From contig CM022674.1 in NCBI GenBank assembly GCA_012295275.1, positions 10,727,675-10,791,674 of the forward strand: a DNA stretch of 64,000 nucleotides, read 5' to 3'. Position 1 is the stretch's first letter; the number at the start of each line of letters is the position of its first letter. Origin of the DNA: Chrysomallon squamiferum (lineage: Eukaryota > Mollusca > Gastropoda > Neomphalida > Peltospiridae). The notes under the pieces are model-generated. The model was given only the letters and a program-made list of their open reading frames with translations, had not been told where the DNA came from and did no database searches. The position numbers and the translations under genes are program-made. Of the stretch, positions 12,535-25,523 are shown piece by piece.

Positions 12535-12660
12535 TTTCAACGATTAATGCTTACTTTTATTTCCCTGGCAAATTACAGTTTCTGAGTGGGAAGGGCTTCT
12601 GCAGCTCTTTCCAAAATGGCGGATTGCTAAGGAATGGGATTGTCTTCGTGCTATTGATTA
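12535..12660 (-). promoter_or_regulatory. 14-3-3 5' UTR / core promoter with YY1-type motif
   Basis: The plus strand reads AAAATGGCGGA at 12613-12623, matching the core-promoter YY1 motif (AANATGGCGGC), about 80 bases upstream of the 14-3-3 ATG. The stretch is richer in G+C than its surroundings. The transcription start is inferred, not observed. Confidence 0.4.
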
Positions 12661-13559
12661 CAAATTTCATCTCATACTTTAGTTACTTCCCTTTGATTAG
12701 CAAACCGGCTTTATTTTCTAGACTTGCTCAATAGTATTGCCAGCAATAAAATTGTTCTGTTTTTTTTCTATTCTACCAAAACGGCATTTCATTTTTAAAT
12801 CTGTCTGTTGAACGAACCATTAAAATAAAGTTTTAATAAATCTTCATTTGGATATAATTTAATTAATTTATGTAGTACTGAAATAGATTAATAGTAGAAA
12901 TTTAATGAAATTATTATATATTTGCGTAACAGAGCAAAACCTATTTAAAGAAATAAACTACGAGTTTTACTCTATAAATAAAATAAAATAATTTAATCTG
13001 AGAAACGATCGTTAAACTATTGAAAAAAAAAAAAAAAAAAAAAAAAAGAAGAAGAAGTAAATGTATTAAATATAACCAATAAAGTCTAGGGTAATCTAAT
13101 TTAAGAAAAAATTCTCCTTCCTCCCTACATTAATTGATTATATAGATGTTAATTAAACGAATATATTCATAACATAATCATAATTTGAAACACATGAAAA
13201 TAATTTAGTTATAGCCAACAATAAACTTGGAATTAAAATGTTTTGTAATTCGTTAAGAGAGAAAAAACAACAACAGTTCTTTCAAAAATTTTGTTTTAAT
13301 TTAATCAGCAATCAGTATATATATTTCACTGAATTCTAATGAATTCAAAATAGGAGGAAGATTTGTAATTCTTAATTGCACGAAATTCAATGCTCTCCTT
13401 AGTGAGGTTAATAAATTCATATTTGTAATTATAAACGATGCTATTATTCTAAGAGAATTTTTAAAATTAATTATATACTGAACAAAAGAAAGTCTACTTT
13501 TATTCAATTTTTGTTGAATTGTCTGCTCTTTATCAAAGGTGGCGCCAAAATACACTTAT
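12661..13559. other. Intergenic sequence between head-to-head genes
   Basis: AT-rich and without recognised coding sequence. An A run followed by GAA repeats lies at 13023-13056. It separates the inferred starts of the leftward 14-3-3 and the rightward transporter genes. Confidence 0.5.
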
Positions 13560-13667
13560 GTGTTGTGACACGAAGGTCCGACCGAAATTGGCATACCTGA
13601 CTCATTTCCGTCTCGGCACGTTGCGTCCTTAGGTTAGAAACTTTTCTTCCTGTTTATGTGTCAACAG
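13560..13667 (+). other. Candidate 5' UTR exon of the SLC35C1-like gene
   Basis: A GC-richer patch ending in a good splice donor (CAACAG|GTTAGT, GT at 13668). A matching acceptor preceded by a pyrimidine tract lies at 14856-14857, 16 bases before the transporter ATG. The 5' end is a guess; the pairing is inferred from position and splice-site quality only. Confidence 0.35.
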
Positions 13668-14196
13668 GTTAGTTCACCGTCTGTCAATCCATTCTCTTCG
13701 GTCTGACAGTTCCTTGTCATGGTTCTATAGTTACCAGTTCTCTAATAAGAAAAATTATTGCTAAGATAAATTAATACTAACTGAATAACTCCTAATTTAA
13801 AAGCATTATTAATGGGCTATTGTAAAACAATTTATAAGCATTTAAAAGGCGATTTCGACCCATCATAATTCTCGGATCTGTTTAAGACCACGCCTCCATT
13901 TGTTTAATTTTGTTTATTTATAGCACAAATTTTTAAAGTTTTATTATTTATATTAGATAATAGTTACAACAAAATTAAAGTCATTATTTATGCGTTTAGG
14001 ATTTTGTTGCTTGGACTAAGTTGTTTAGCGTTAAATGAAAACGAAACGAAATAAATAAATGAAAAAATAATAATAATAAAAAAATAAAATAAAATGAAAT
14101 AAAATAATAAAACAAACATAATATTAGTAATAAATGAATAAATAAAAAATATAGATCAATAAATAATATAAAAAAATATACTGTACGTGTGTGAGC

Positions 14197-14229
<33 letters not shown>

Positions 14230-14857
14230 CTTGCGTGTTATTGTAGACTGATATCATTTTTTTTCACTCATGCAAGAGAACCAGAAGGAAGAAATATTTT
14301 GTATAATGAAAGCATTGTTTTAATATGCAATTTTATGGCTTTGTATTAATTAAAAAATAATAATAATAAACAAGTTTATAATAATCACATCATTTTTATA
14401 TATATATATATTTGTGGGGAGCCAATTAAATTAATTAACTGTAATTACATTTTTGAACTTGCTTTTTTATTTAAATTTTTCTAGTGGATTGGTACAGTGA
14501 TTGTTTACTGTTGCATAAAAACCAAAATGAAACATGATAATTTTTTTTTTTCTATTAACGATAATTATCATTTATTAATTTTAATTGATTTTTAATGAAT
14601 AAGAATTTAAAAAGGCACAATTAGCAGTCAATCGAATAAACTAAATTTTATTTTGTTTTTACTATATCAAAGTGATTGGAATAGAAATTATGCATGCAAA
14701 ATGCGTTTAGAAAGATGTCTGATTTTTTGTATTATATTCCAAGCATTAAAACAGATTTTTGTTTATTTTAGAATTGTTTTCTGTAAATCCATGTCTACAG
14801 AGAAGATTTTCCGATCCCAACAAGTGGCAGTTTTTATTTTCCTTTTTGTACATCCAG

Positions 14858-14873
14858 TCTGAGAAAATAAAAA
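14858..14873 (+). other. Start of coding exon (5' UTR part) of the SLC35C1-like gene
   Basis: An acceptor (T-rich tract, then CATCCAG) at 14851-14857 precedes a short leader containing an in-frame TAA, which makes the ATG at 14874 the first usable start of the frame. Confidence 0.45.
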
Positions 14874-15947
14874 ATGACAGGAGCAGAGAAAAATCGCAGT
14901 CCATTTAAAGTTATTGGAGTTATTCTCCTTTACTGGACTGTGTCCATTTCTCTTGTATTTGTGATGAAACATTTGCTGAGTGGTCACTTTGGAAACCAGG
15001 ATCTGTCCATCTTCATCTCCTGGTATCAGAGTTCAATCACTGTGGCAGCCATTCTCATAGCTGGACTTGTTGGCAGAATATTCCGCTTTAAAATTGAAGT
15101 TCCAAAACTTGACCTGGACACAATTCTTGATCCAGACATGTTGTCACTCAGCCTGACATTTGTTGCAAGCCTCACTCTGAACAACTTGATGTTAAAACAC
15201 ATTGGTGTTTCGTTCTATCAGATTGCCAGATCCTTCACTCTGATTTTCACTGTGGGAATGACTGCCTGCATGTTACGACAGATTGTAAGTTTGAAGATCA
15301 CTTTTTCCTGTCTTCTCATAGTTTGTGGCTTCTTCATTGGCATAGACCAGGAGGAGGCTTCAGGCACAATAACAGTCTGGGGTTGTATTTATGGACTCCT
15401 GGCCAGCTTTACGTCCGCTCTGTGTGGCATTTTCTTCAAGAAAGGAGAAGCAGCCTGTGGCGGCAGCTCTCTGAAACTGTCATTTGTTAATAATTTTAAC
15501 AGCATGCTCATTTTTTTCCCTCTTGTTATAAGCACAAACCAGCTTTCTCATCTGTACAATTCAGACTATTTTTCTGACCCCATGTTGTGGATTTTTTTAA
15601 CAATTTCAGGAATAATGAGTCTTCTCATTGGCTGGATCAGTGCACTGCAGATCCGCTATACGTCACCCGTCACCCACCACATCAGCATCAACTCCAAATC
15701 ACTAGCTCAGACACTTATAGCCATCATAATCAACAACGAACACAAGACGATGATGTGGTGGGTGGGCAACTTGTTTGTTATTTTAGGAATATTATCTTAT
15801 TCATATAACAAATACAAAGAACAGAACCAAATGAAGGTTATGAAGACACAGGTTGGTGCAGAAGGTGTTCGGAATGGGTTTAAACAAAAAGATGTAACAG
15901 AATTTGAAACTGAGGACGATTCTATTAATTTAACAGTTCAGAAGTGA
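14874..15947 (+). CDS. GDP-fucose transporter 1-like nucleotide-sugar transporter (SLC35C family)
   Basis: A 357-residue multispanning protein with about ten hydrophobic helices (roughly 11-31, 46-65, 89-104, 112-134, 138-156, 165-187, 203-223, 238-258, 278-291, 295-312) in the DMT/nucleotide-sugar-transporter fold. These proteins exchange a cytosolic nucleotide-sugar for nucleotide monophosphate across the Golgi membrane. Blocks shared with animal SLC35C1, recalled from memory, are YWTVSISLVFVMKHLL, LNNLMLKHIGVSFYQIARS, GFFIGIDQEEASGT and LQIRYTSPVTHHIS. The stretch that reads GTAKAxAQT in canonical GDP-fucose transporters here reads INSKSLAQT, so substrate specificity may differ. A hydrophilic C-terminal tail of about 45 residues follows the last helix. 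The whole coding region is one exon with an in-frame stop just upstream of the ATG. It could be a lineage-specific paralogue or an old retrocopy. Confidence 0.88.
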   Translation: MTGAEKNRSPFKVIGVILLYWTVSISLVFVMKHLLSGHFGNQDLSIFISWYQSSITVAAILIAGLVGRIFRFKIEVPKLDLDTILDPDMLSLSLTFVASLTLNNLMLKHIGVSFYQIARSFTLIFTVGMTACMLRQIVSLKITFSCLLIVCGFFIGIDQEEASGTITVWGCIYGLLASFTSALCGIFFKKGEAACGGSSLKLSFVNNFNSMLIFFPLVISTNQLSHLYNSDYFSDPMLWIFLTISGIMSLLIGWISALQIRYTSPVTHHISINSKSLAQTLIAIIINNEHKTMMWWVGNLFVILGILSYSYNKYKEQNQMKVMKTQVGAEGVRNGFKQKDVTEFETEDDSINLTVQK

Positions 15948-16820
15948 AATTAAAACCAGCATTTTGTAAAATACGCATAAAGTTACGTATTTTATAAAAA
16001 TATATTTTTGTACAAGTCTTAGCTTACAATTAGAGTTTATGTTAAGAATCGGAAATGTTGTTTATGATGTGATAAAAACAAAGTACAGAAAGCTAAATTA
16101 TTGACTATAATTGTCACATTTGTTGACATCTGTGAAATCCAGTGTATTATTTGTGCAAACATCTTTCATATTTTTTAAGACTTGAAAGAAATTCCACATA
16201 CAAAGGGCAGCTGAAAAATCTCAAGACCACATTTGTTCGTGTGATTTAAAATGTTTGCGCGTCTGGATGAAATTTTGAACATAATACAACTTGTGTATGA
16301 TGTCAGTTATTCTGATACCCTGATCTAATGAACACAAATATTAGCTGGACAACAAATATCAAATGGATGGCAAATGATATAAAATTAATTTGAATATGTA
16401 TTTGAAATAGACAGCAGCTTTAACTTACTGTTTCTATGATTTTAATGATGCATGTTTTACTTTAAAACAAATACATGTACATTGAGCAAGCAAGTACATG
16501 AAAACTTCCAATTGCACATTTTTAATTTACATATAGACATACATTATTGATTATATACTTATTTTATATGTTGAGGGTGTTTTATGTATATTTTGAGAGT
16601 TATTATAGACATAATTTTTACTGCACGATAAATGTTTGTGCTTGATATACTGTGTTTTTTAATTTCTATTGTATTTATTAATAATTTTTGATTTTGTTAC
16701 ATTTATTTTAAAATGAGTGACAAAAAATTAATAACGTGCATCTATTTGTTTGCTGTGCTGGCATTGATTTTAAAATTTATTTCTGAATTAAAATAATAAA
16801 GTGTATATGGTTTTTTAAAC
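15948..16820 (+). other. Probable 3' UTR of the SLC35C1-like gene
   Basis: AT-rich, noncoding. AATAAA at 16795-16800, followed by a GT/T-rich stretch, is a candidate poly(A) signal; further AATAAA hexamers occur near 17513 and 17529. Confidence 0.4.
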
Positions 16821-19737
16821 CCAGGAAATAATTTTTGTTAATGCTTTACTCGGTGTAAGTATTCTGAATCTGTTACGCAATATTTATGTTTCTACAACTG
16901 GTATAATTTTATTTTTTATTATCAGATTTAAATATTGTTTGTGTTGGTATTCTGTCTTCCTATGAAAGGGTGCTGCAGCGTGTTACCATGTTTAAAGAAA
17001 TTTGTTTATTTATAAAAAAGACAAAGAATAAGAAGTAAAAATTCATACTGGAACCTACCACATTCCCATTACGCAAGTGTGATTATGTAAATAATATACT
17101 GAAAAGTATTTTAAAAATATATTTGAGCTCAATTTTATTGTGACTACATTATGTCTACAGTATACTAGCACATATAGTTACAGGCTAACTGAAATACATT
17201 TTAATTTTTAAAATGACAAATGCAAGTTTTAAAATCTTGTAAAATCTGTAAATATAATTCAAAGTATTTTTAATGTTTAATGTTGTATTAGATGACTGAA
17301 TGCAGATATTTATGAATGAAAAGTTCTGTGTGTGTATGTATGAGTAATATGAGCAAGTGAATGTATGCGTTATTGGATGTACATTCTTGTGTATAAAATA
17401 CACAAAAACACTTATGTACATAATGCTGAAAAGAAATATATGCATTTTACCAATTACTTTTAGTTCTTTTTTCAACATGTATTTGTGTATTCAGTTATTG
17501 TTTTTATTTGTGGGAATAAAGGTGACTTAATAAACTTGTATATTTAATGTGTATGTATGTTATGTAGAGTATTTACATTAAACAATGTATCCTTTTATTT
17601 ACTTTATTTGTTACATGTTTTAATATCGATTTTACTGTTATTTACATACAGAAGAAAAATAAAATATATATCATTTTTATTTCCACATAAATCCAGTTAT
17701 AATATTAAATCCTTTTCATTTTTATTTGTCATTGTGTTCATTTTATAGAAAATATTTATTTTATTCTGTTCAGTGATATTTATGATTTAAATGTTAAACA
17801 TTCAGTATAGATGTTAAAAACTGGATGGCTGTTTTGAGAGTACAGTTTTTTAATTGGTAAATAATATTTGCATATTAATAAGTTTATTTCCTGGTTTTGG
17901 ATTTTCTTTGAGTGGTTGTTTTATTTATTCTTATATAAAAAAAAATAAAAAATAAAAAAAAAAGTATAATCTTAAAGGAATGGAGTAAAATTGTTCCTTG
18001 TATGTAAGGCTTTTGCCAAGTAGATTATTTAATAAAGTATTCTTCTTTTTCATGTTGTTAATTGTGTGTTATTTTGTTAAAGTGTACCATATGGTAGATT
18101 TAGTATACTTGTGTACCTCAAATTATAGATTTATTATTTCTTAGCAAATTGTTTTTGCTGGAAATGGCACATTAATTAGTGTATAGCAATAATAAACTAC
18201 CAGTCTTTTCTCTGTGTGATGTAACTTCATAAACAAAAATATATTAAATCATGAGAGTAGTTTTATTTTTATTCTCAGTGTGTGTTTTATATATAACAGT
18301 ACCAAACTAATCATTTAAAAATAAATAAAATATATTAAATTTTTTCCTTTTAACAACCTTACTTCATATTAAGCATTTAAATTCTAAATAAATCAGTGGT
18401 AATGCATTAATAAATTTAAATATTTGACTAAGAAAGCAAAGTCTGACATAAAATTGTTATCATGAGTTTTATTTGATTAATGGATCATAATTTTGCTGAA
18501 TGCAGCTATGTTTGTTTAAATTATAATAAAAATTAAAAATTAAACATCAGCTGCCAGCTGTTGTATGAATAATGTTTACAGATGAGAGATAAACACATTC
18601 AAAATGAGATATGCTTTAGGTCAGCACATTTTGTCTTGAGTGTATTAATTGTTTCCTGTGATTCTCAAAAATACCAGTTCCTCAGGTTTTATAAATTGCT
18701 ATTGCTTTTTGTTTTGTCACAGAATGGACACAAATAGTTAAATTACTAAATTTCATTACAAAATAATCTGTCTGTCTTGCTGTCTAAAAAAAAAAAAAAA
18801 AAAAAAGCCTATGATATTGTTTCACAAACTATATAAACTATTATATTTGAATTAATAAATGTAACATTTAAATACTGTTTCTATCTGCCAAAATATAAAT
18901 ATGATTCTTTCAGTGACTGCCACAGTTTAATATAACTACATGGTTTGTCCAACAGCAGGCTGCTGCTTTCTAATATCAAAATATAAATAGACAATTTTAC
19001 CCACTGTAGAAATTGTATTCCTCATCTTCTAATTTCTAGTTATATTCTGATGAAATTCTGAAATCATCTAATTACTAGTGGTTGTGTATAATCTGAAAAA
19101 ACACTGCATATCTTAAATGTATGACTTTCATTACAATGAATCTGGTTGCCCACAGTGATATTTGTCATTACTGATATCATTATGAACTTACCAAATAATT
19201 TCTGACAGTAATTCAGATTTCCATAAAACAACAACAATAGTAATAATACATTTGTACACAATAAATCACACTTGATATTCATCAGTGAGGTATAATATAA
19301 ACATATCTCAACTTAGATGACAGATAAAAGAAAAAATATTTGCTATTAGTTAAGCATGTAAACATCACACAAAATGATAAAATTAAGATTGCATGGTTGT
19401 TTAATTAGATAAACAATTATAAAAATGTATTTTAAAAATATTTTTTCCATAATAAAAAGACACCTTTGAATATTTAGTTTAGAGAGAATGGAAACCTAAT
19501 GAAGAATCCTATGCCAGTAGTCACTGTTGTAAGTGCACAAAACATCTTCAAACTGACGTCCACTACAAATCACAGATAAATGATTGACATTTATATTTGC
19601 TGAAAGTTAAATACGTTTATGCATATGTGTATGTGTGTATTATATACTGTGTATATTTAAAGACATTAATATGTGTCGTACGCAATGTGATCTTTAAAAA
19701 TAAAATAATAAAAATAAAAACTTACCATACAAAGTAA

Positions 19738-19803
<66 letters not shown>

Positions 19804-22037
19804 CATATATTGCTGGTTTCCAAAATACCTAACGTTCAGTAAGCCTACTTAGTACTTTACTGATTGTTTAATTATTTTGTTTGCTTTAGTTCGTAATTTT
19901 GATATTCACATTATGATATTGAAATATTATTTAAAATGAACATTTGAAAAATAAAATAAGAGTCTTAAAATGCAATTAAATCTGATCAACAAGAATAATT
20001 AATATTTGAAACATTTCGTTTAAAAAAGCAGTTTACAAAACTGTTTTATCTGGTTATGATATATTCTTCGTTTCGGAAAGAGAAACTATTTATCCTTAAC
20101 CGGTTCAATAACCACATTTTTCTTGTAATCATAGTTATCTCCCTTGGATCTGTTGTTTGAAATTTGGAATATTCACCTGTCCTAACATGATTGCTAAAAA
20201 TTACAGAGATGTTTGCATAATCATAACATTAATTACAACAGGTATTACAGGGGAAATGTTACTGTTATTTACATGATATGATGATTTGATTTCTTCGTTT
20301 ATTGCTCTCTTGTTATTATTATCTTTAATGACCCAGTGTAACGTGTTAATGGACAGGTAACCGTCAAAATGGACAACATTCACATCCGTGACGTTGTCAA
20401 ACAGGGATAAAAAGAAAATTAAATTAATGTTAGAGAGTTATGTCGATTAGGAACAAGTTGCCATGTGTACCTTTTCCCGAACCTCTAGGACTATCCAGTT
20501 CCATGAATAATTATAATAATTATAATACTTAAAAACAGGAAAGCGTATTCCCTATTATAATTATTCGGATTATACCAGAGTGACACAGTATTATTATCAT
20601 GTACGATTGATTATCAGTATCAGTTACTGATCAACTACTCGTTTGCCTGGTATTTGAAAGTGAAATAATAATAATTATTATTATTACTAAATCTCAAATT
20701 GGACATTGTATAATTACTAATCAGAAAATACCAGATGATTCCAACAAAATCAAAATCATGATTGTTATTACAGTAAAATGTGAAAAACTCAAACTATTCC
20801 TGCATCCATTATTATTTTCAGATCCAGATATAGCATTTATTTTTTTCACTATTGACTACAAAACCAAAATAGAACAAGCAAATATATAAAAAAATTATTG
20901 TAATAACAATGTTGACAAACTGAATTTGCCATCAGCCAAAATGAAATATTTGAGTTAGGAGCCTCATAAACCATGAAATTAATGCAGTAATAGTTTAATA
21001 CAAGATATGTAATTTAGGAGATATTAACAATAATTTTAAAAAGTCATTTTTATCATTTCTCTTTCATATACTTCTAGAGAAGCAAAAACAACAACAAAAT
21101 TTAAAAAGTAAACTAGTAGTAGTACATTTTATTTTATTGACAGCTTTATTTTTATAAATTTTCATTACCATGCTTATAACATGTATACTGGCTGAATGTT
21201 TTTTGTTGTTCTGGCTCTGTGTAATCCATTATTTGTTAAACCATTCTGTTAGACATTAGCCATGTTTGGAGAATGAAGTATCTTAAACTAAAGAGTTGCT
21301 ACAAAAACAAACGCATGTCAAAACCTATCTGTTTCTCAGATAAGTGGATTATACAGGTTGATTAATTACCAAACAAAATAGTTTTATTTATAAAGTATAA
21401 TCTAAAACGGAGGTCACATACACAATAATTTATTACATCATATTTAATCTGACACTGAAACTGATTGCAAACTTTTAATTTCATTGTTTAAAATTTTTTA
21501 TTTTATCTTAGATTCCACTCCTTATTCTGTCTATCTCATTTGAATAATTTATAACTTTGATAATAAAATGTTTTGTTTAGACACTGATGTAAGTAATAAA
21601 TATATTTTTTGTTGCTTGAAAAAGTTTATCTATCAATAGTTAGCTTACATATATTTATATTTTCCTTTTTTTCAAGTGATGTGTTTGTTGCTGGATAATA
21701 CAGCTAATAATAAAATTATAAGTTAATACTAAATAATACCAAATTAGAGTATTACTGCCCTAGGATTTTTTTATGTATTTATATATTTATTTATTTTAAT
21801 GTAAAACTCAGATTAATAAAAGATTGGAAAATGTATCATCTTCTTGGATTTGGAATCCTTTATTATTAACAAAAGTTAAGTCTGGAAAAAAGTAAACTTA
21901 GGAATATATCATGTACCTTCTTGATCATTCTTCCAGTTAATTTTAATGTTTAATGAATAAAATTATTATTGTTTTATCACACAGATTTTTTTTTTTGTCA
22001 ATAATATTCTTTTATTTTGAATAATTTTTTTTCACAG
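16821..22037. other. Intergenic sequence upstream of the caspase gene
   Basis: No gene recognised. AT-rich, with A runs near 17938-17962 and 18786-18806 and a long (TG)n tract at 19739-19800. A stretch at about 20080-20510 is somewhat richer in G+C and could include the caspase promoter or a noncoding first exon, but no specific motif decides this. Confidence 0.4.
19739..19800. repeat. (TG)n microsatellite, about 62 bases
   Basis: An uninterrupted TG run. Confidence 0.97.
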
Positions 22038-22069
22038 ACCTGTGATGTGAGGATAGCTGGAACTGAACG

Positions 22070-22204
22070 ATGGATCCTCAACACAAGAATGTTCTGATCA
22101 CTCAGCGAGCCAACCTGGTCGAGAATCTCAACATCCGCGACGGCCTTTACACCCAGCTCATTACACGAGGTGTCCTTAATGCAAGGATGGTCCGTACTAT
22201 ACAG
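22070..22204 (+). CDS. CASP2: Caspase-2-like exon 1: first half of CARD
   Basis: Forty-five codons from MDPQHKNVL to VRTIQ, covering the first CARD helices (ANLVENLNIRDGLYTQLITR, then GVL). Acceptor TTTCACAG ends at 22037, so the exon carries 32 bases of 5' UTR and a noncoding exon must lie upstream. The donor is ATACAG|GTTAGT, phase 0. The last part of this exon and its donor are the first unit of a tandem repeat that continues into the intron. Confidence 0.93.
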
Positions 22205-25200
22205 GTTAGTGTATTGTTTATTGTAGTCTGTTCCTGTAATTTCAGGGTGGTTCTTATACAGGTTCGTTTATGGTTTATTATAAATAGTGACCGTAATGCC
22301 AGGGTTGTTGTTATTGAGCAAGTTATTTTATATTTGCTGTTGACTCTGTCTGTAATGCCTGTTTCATTTTACTATTTAGGTTAGTTTACTGCTTGTTAAA
22401 GACAATTTTATTATACCTGGTTGTATTACACAGGTTCCTTATTATAAACAATGTCCATAGTACTTAATACATACTAATAGTTATTTAAAGATCATTAAAG
22501 TGTATTATATGGAGAGGATATCCATATTAAACAAGATTTTTACCAATTTATTCTTATGACAGGAGGTACATTTTTTTTAGTTTTATGTTATTAACTGTTT
22601 GTCCATCTGTAATGTATTTCTTTCTTTCTATCTATCTATTTTTCTTCTATCTGTCTGTCTATTGAAGTTTAAGTATTATTTAAATGTTATTTAAAGTATC
22701 CATAAAGCCATTTTTTTTAATCAGTGGCCACATAGTTCTGTGCAAGGATGGACTGTGTAATTATTTCAGATTTTTGAAACATAAAACTGTCTGTGTTATT
22801 TCATTAGTTCCAATCTGATCATTTGTTTATTTTGACATTAATTTATCTGCATTTTTGTTTTCATTTTCTTGGTTGGGTATTCAGTATTCAGGTGTGAATT
22901 TCAGAGATTGTAATGTTATTCTAAAGCATTTCATAAAAATTTCCCATACAGATTTTTATTTTTCATATTTTTGTAATACTGATACAAATTATGAAAAGAA
23001 AGTGTTCTTAGAAATAAATTTGAGTACATACTTATATTTTTATATCCTGGGTTGGAACAAAAGTCTGTATCATTTTCAGTAGGTGGCATTTGAGCATGTG
23101 ATTTCATGTTACATGTGACACATATTTATATTCTGTAGTGTTGACAAAACAGAACATGTGTGACTGACTAAATGAATCTGCAGATATCTAAATATTGTCA
23201 TTTAATTTTACTTAACAAAATACTGCCTTTTTTCTACATAAAACTTTAAATTTTATAAAATAAAGACAGGTGTAATAATTATTAGGTGTGTCTACAGTCT
23301 GCGGAGGTGGAATTTGTAAGCCAGTCGTTGTGCAGATGTTAATCTTGGTGTCACAGGTGCACATGCAGTTCAGTTCAGTTTATTGTTTTTTTATTCTGTT
23401 TCCAAAGTAACAGTACACTAATTACAGAATTAACTTAGTTTACATACTGAGATGAAGAGATTGTTCCACAAGTTACTGTCATAAAGCCATAATAACACAT
23501 CATCATTTATGATTAATACATTTCATTTTAAATAACTAAAACCTTCAATTCCAAACAAAATGTAGTGAAAGTTTTAAATTTTTCATTAAACTAGACAGTT
23601 AAAAATTTTAAAAATATCTATTAATAACAAACAAATTTTTAAAAATGTAACTGAAACCAGTGGAAAAAAATAAATACAATGAAAATAAATTTTGAAAATA
23701 AATAAAAACCAGATATTTTTTTTACTACTTGCAGTACAATCGTACCACTGATCAACAAAGTGAGGAATTATTGAATATTTTGCCCACCAGGGGGCCCCTG
23801 GCTTTTCAGCGTTTTTGTGAAGCACTTATAGCTGACGATCAAAAACACATCGTAACACTTTACTTAATTCCGAGAGACGAAACTTACCACTAGCATCGGT
23901 AAATTTAATTTAAATTTATAAAATTTGTGAAAAATGTTTAGAGCTGCAGAAAGAGAGAAGGCAAATTTTAAAAATTATCCAACATTTATTGGGGTGTAGG
24001 GTTAAGCATTTTTCTCACTTTCAGTAGAAAATTAAAAAAAAGATTAATGTGATGGCAGGTGATAACTGAGTAATATCCTGAAAGCAATAAATAAATAATT
24101 AAGTAAGTAAGTAAATAAATAAATTCAAATCATGCATTCTTTTAAAAATATTTTTAAAAAATAATTATGTATCCTAATTTTTTCACCTAACTAATAATGT
24201 GCATTCATTTTATTAAACATTCAGTTTTTCTAATTTTATTCTTTATTTATTCATATATTTTTTTGTGTTAATTTTTGGCTTGATAAACTTCTTTAAAATT
24301 GTTGTTTTCTTGGCAGAAACCATAGTTTTATTACCAAATAAATATTCAGTACTTTTTACAGTGAGTGTATGTAAATTATTCTGATCAATTATTTTATTTT
24401 CGAAAGACTTGTTTACATATCAGTATAAATAATTACAAAAACCTTTCTAGTGATATTTATAATAATGAAAATGTTCAGTGTTTAATATTTTAAAATTATT
24501 TTTTAATTTGTTTTTCTCCTTAATGTTTCAACCTTAATGTCTCTGAAATAGAATTTGTCCCAGTATTTCAGCAAGATTAACATTTTATTAAGTTTGAATT
24601 ATGCTGGTCCTCCTAAAGTTGTTATTGTTAATACAAAAGAAAATCATAATAGTGAACATATTGTTATCATTCCATTTATTTATCTATTTATTTTTATTAG
24701 TGTTTTTGTTTCATTCCTACTTGGCTGTTGCTTTTACTCCGTAGTTTTATTAACTTGGTAGGTTCATTTTATCTAACGCTTTCTATAATTGTTTATATTT
24801 TCATTATTTATGTATTAATTCAGTTCGTTGCTTATATAACTGATTACCTAATTTACATGTGTGTTTAATTAGTATTCACTTATTCATCTGTGTTTTTATT
24901 TATTAAATTTCAGCACAACCGTTCTCCCGACGCTCAAGCTGAAGAACTTTTGAACATCATCCCGACGCGGGGTCCTGACGCCTTCGCCAAATTCTGCGAC
25001 TCTCTCATCGCAGACGATCAGAAGCATGTCGTCGACCTCTACCTGCAGTGTGAGTCGAGTGGTGAGCACAAGAGGAACTCGGAGCAGTGCTCAGACAACA
25101 CCGAGGGTCCAGAGGCAAAGAAACGACCTCGCTCTCCGTCGCCCACAGTCATCTGTTTCAGAGACAGCACGGAGAATGTCGTCATTAAGTATTTATCCAG

Positions 25201-25472
25201 GGAGCTTCCAGTTAGAAAGAGTCAAAGTTTCAGCAACTATCAGAGTTCTGTCACAGACTTTGGGGGTGATGTGAGACTGAACATGAAACATTTCGTATCC
25301 GCACCAGCCTACAGCTCATTTGTGGACCCATTTATTCCAGTGTCAATGAAGAAAATGTCCGAATCTCAATCATCCACACACGCAGATCATCTTCCATCCT
25401 CACATTCACAGAGGATCTCACTTTCCAGATGTGATACCATAGGTATCTTTATTATTGTTATTATTATTATTA

Positions 25473-25523
<51 letters not shown>

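Noticed and set aside
12535-12540. Two extra codons upstream of the 14-3-3 ATG
   Set aside because: The upstream codon is TTG; the ATG at 12534 is the expected eukaryotic start.
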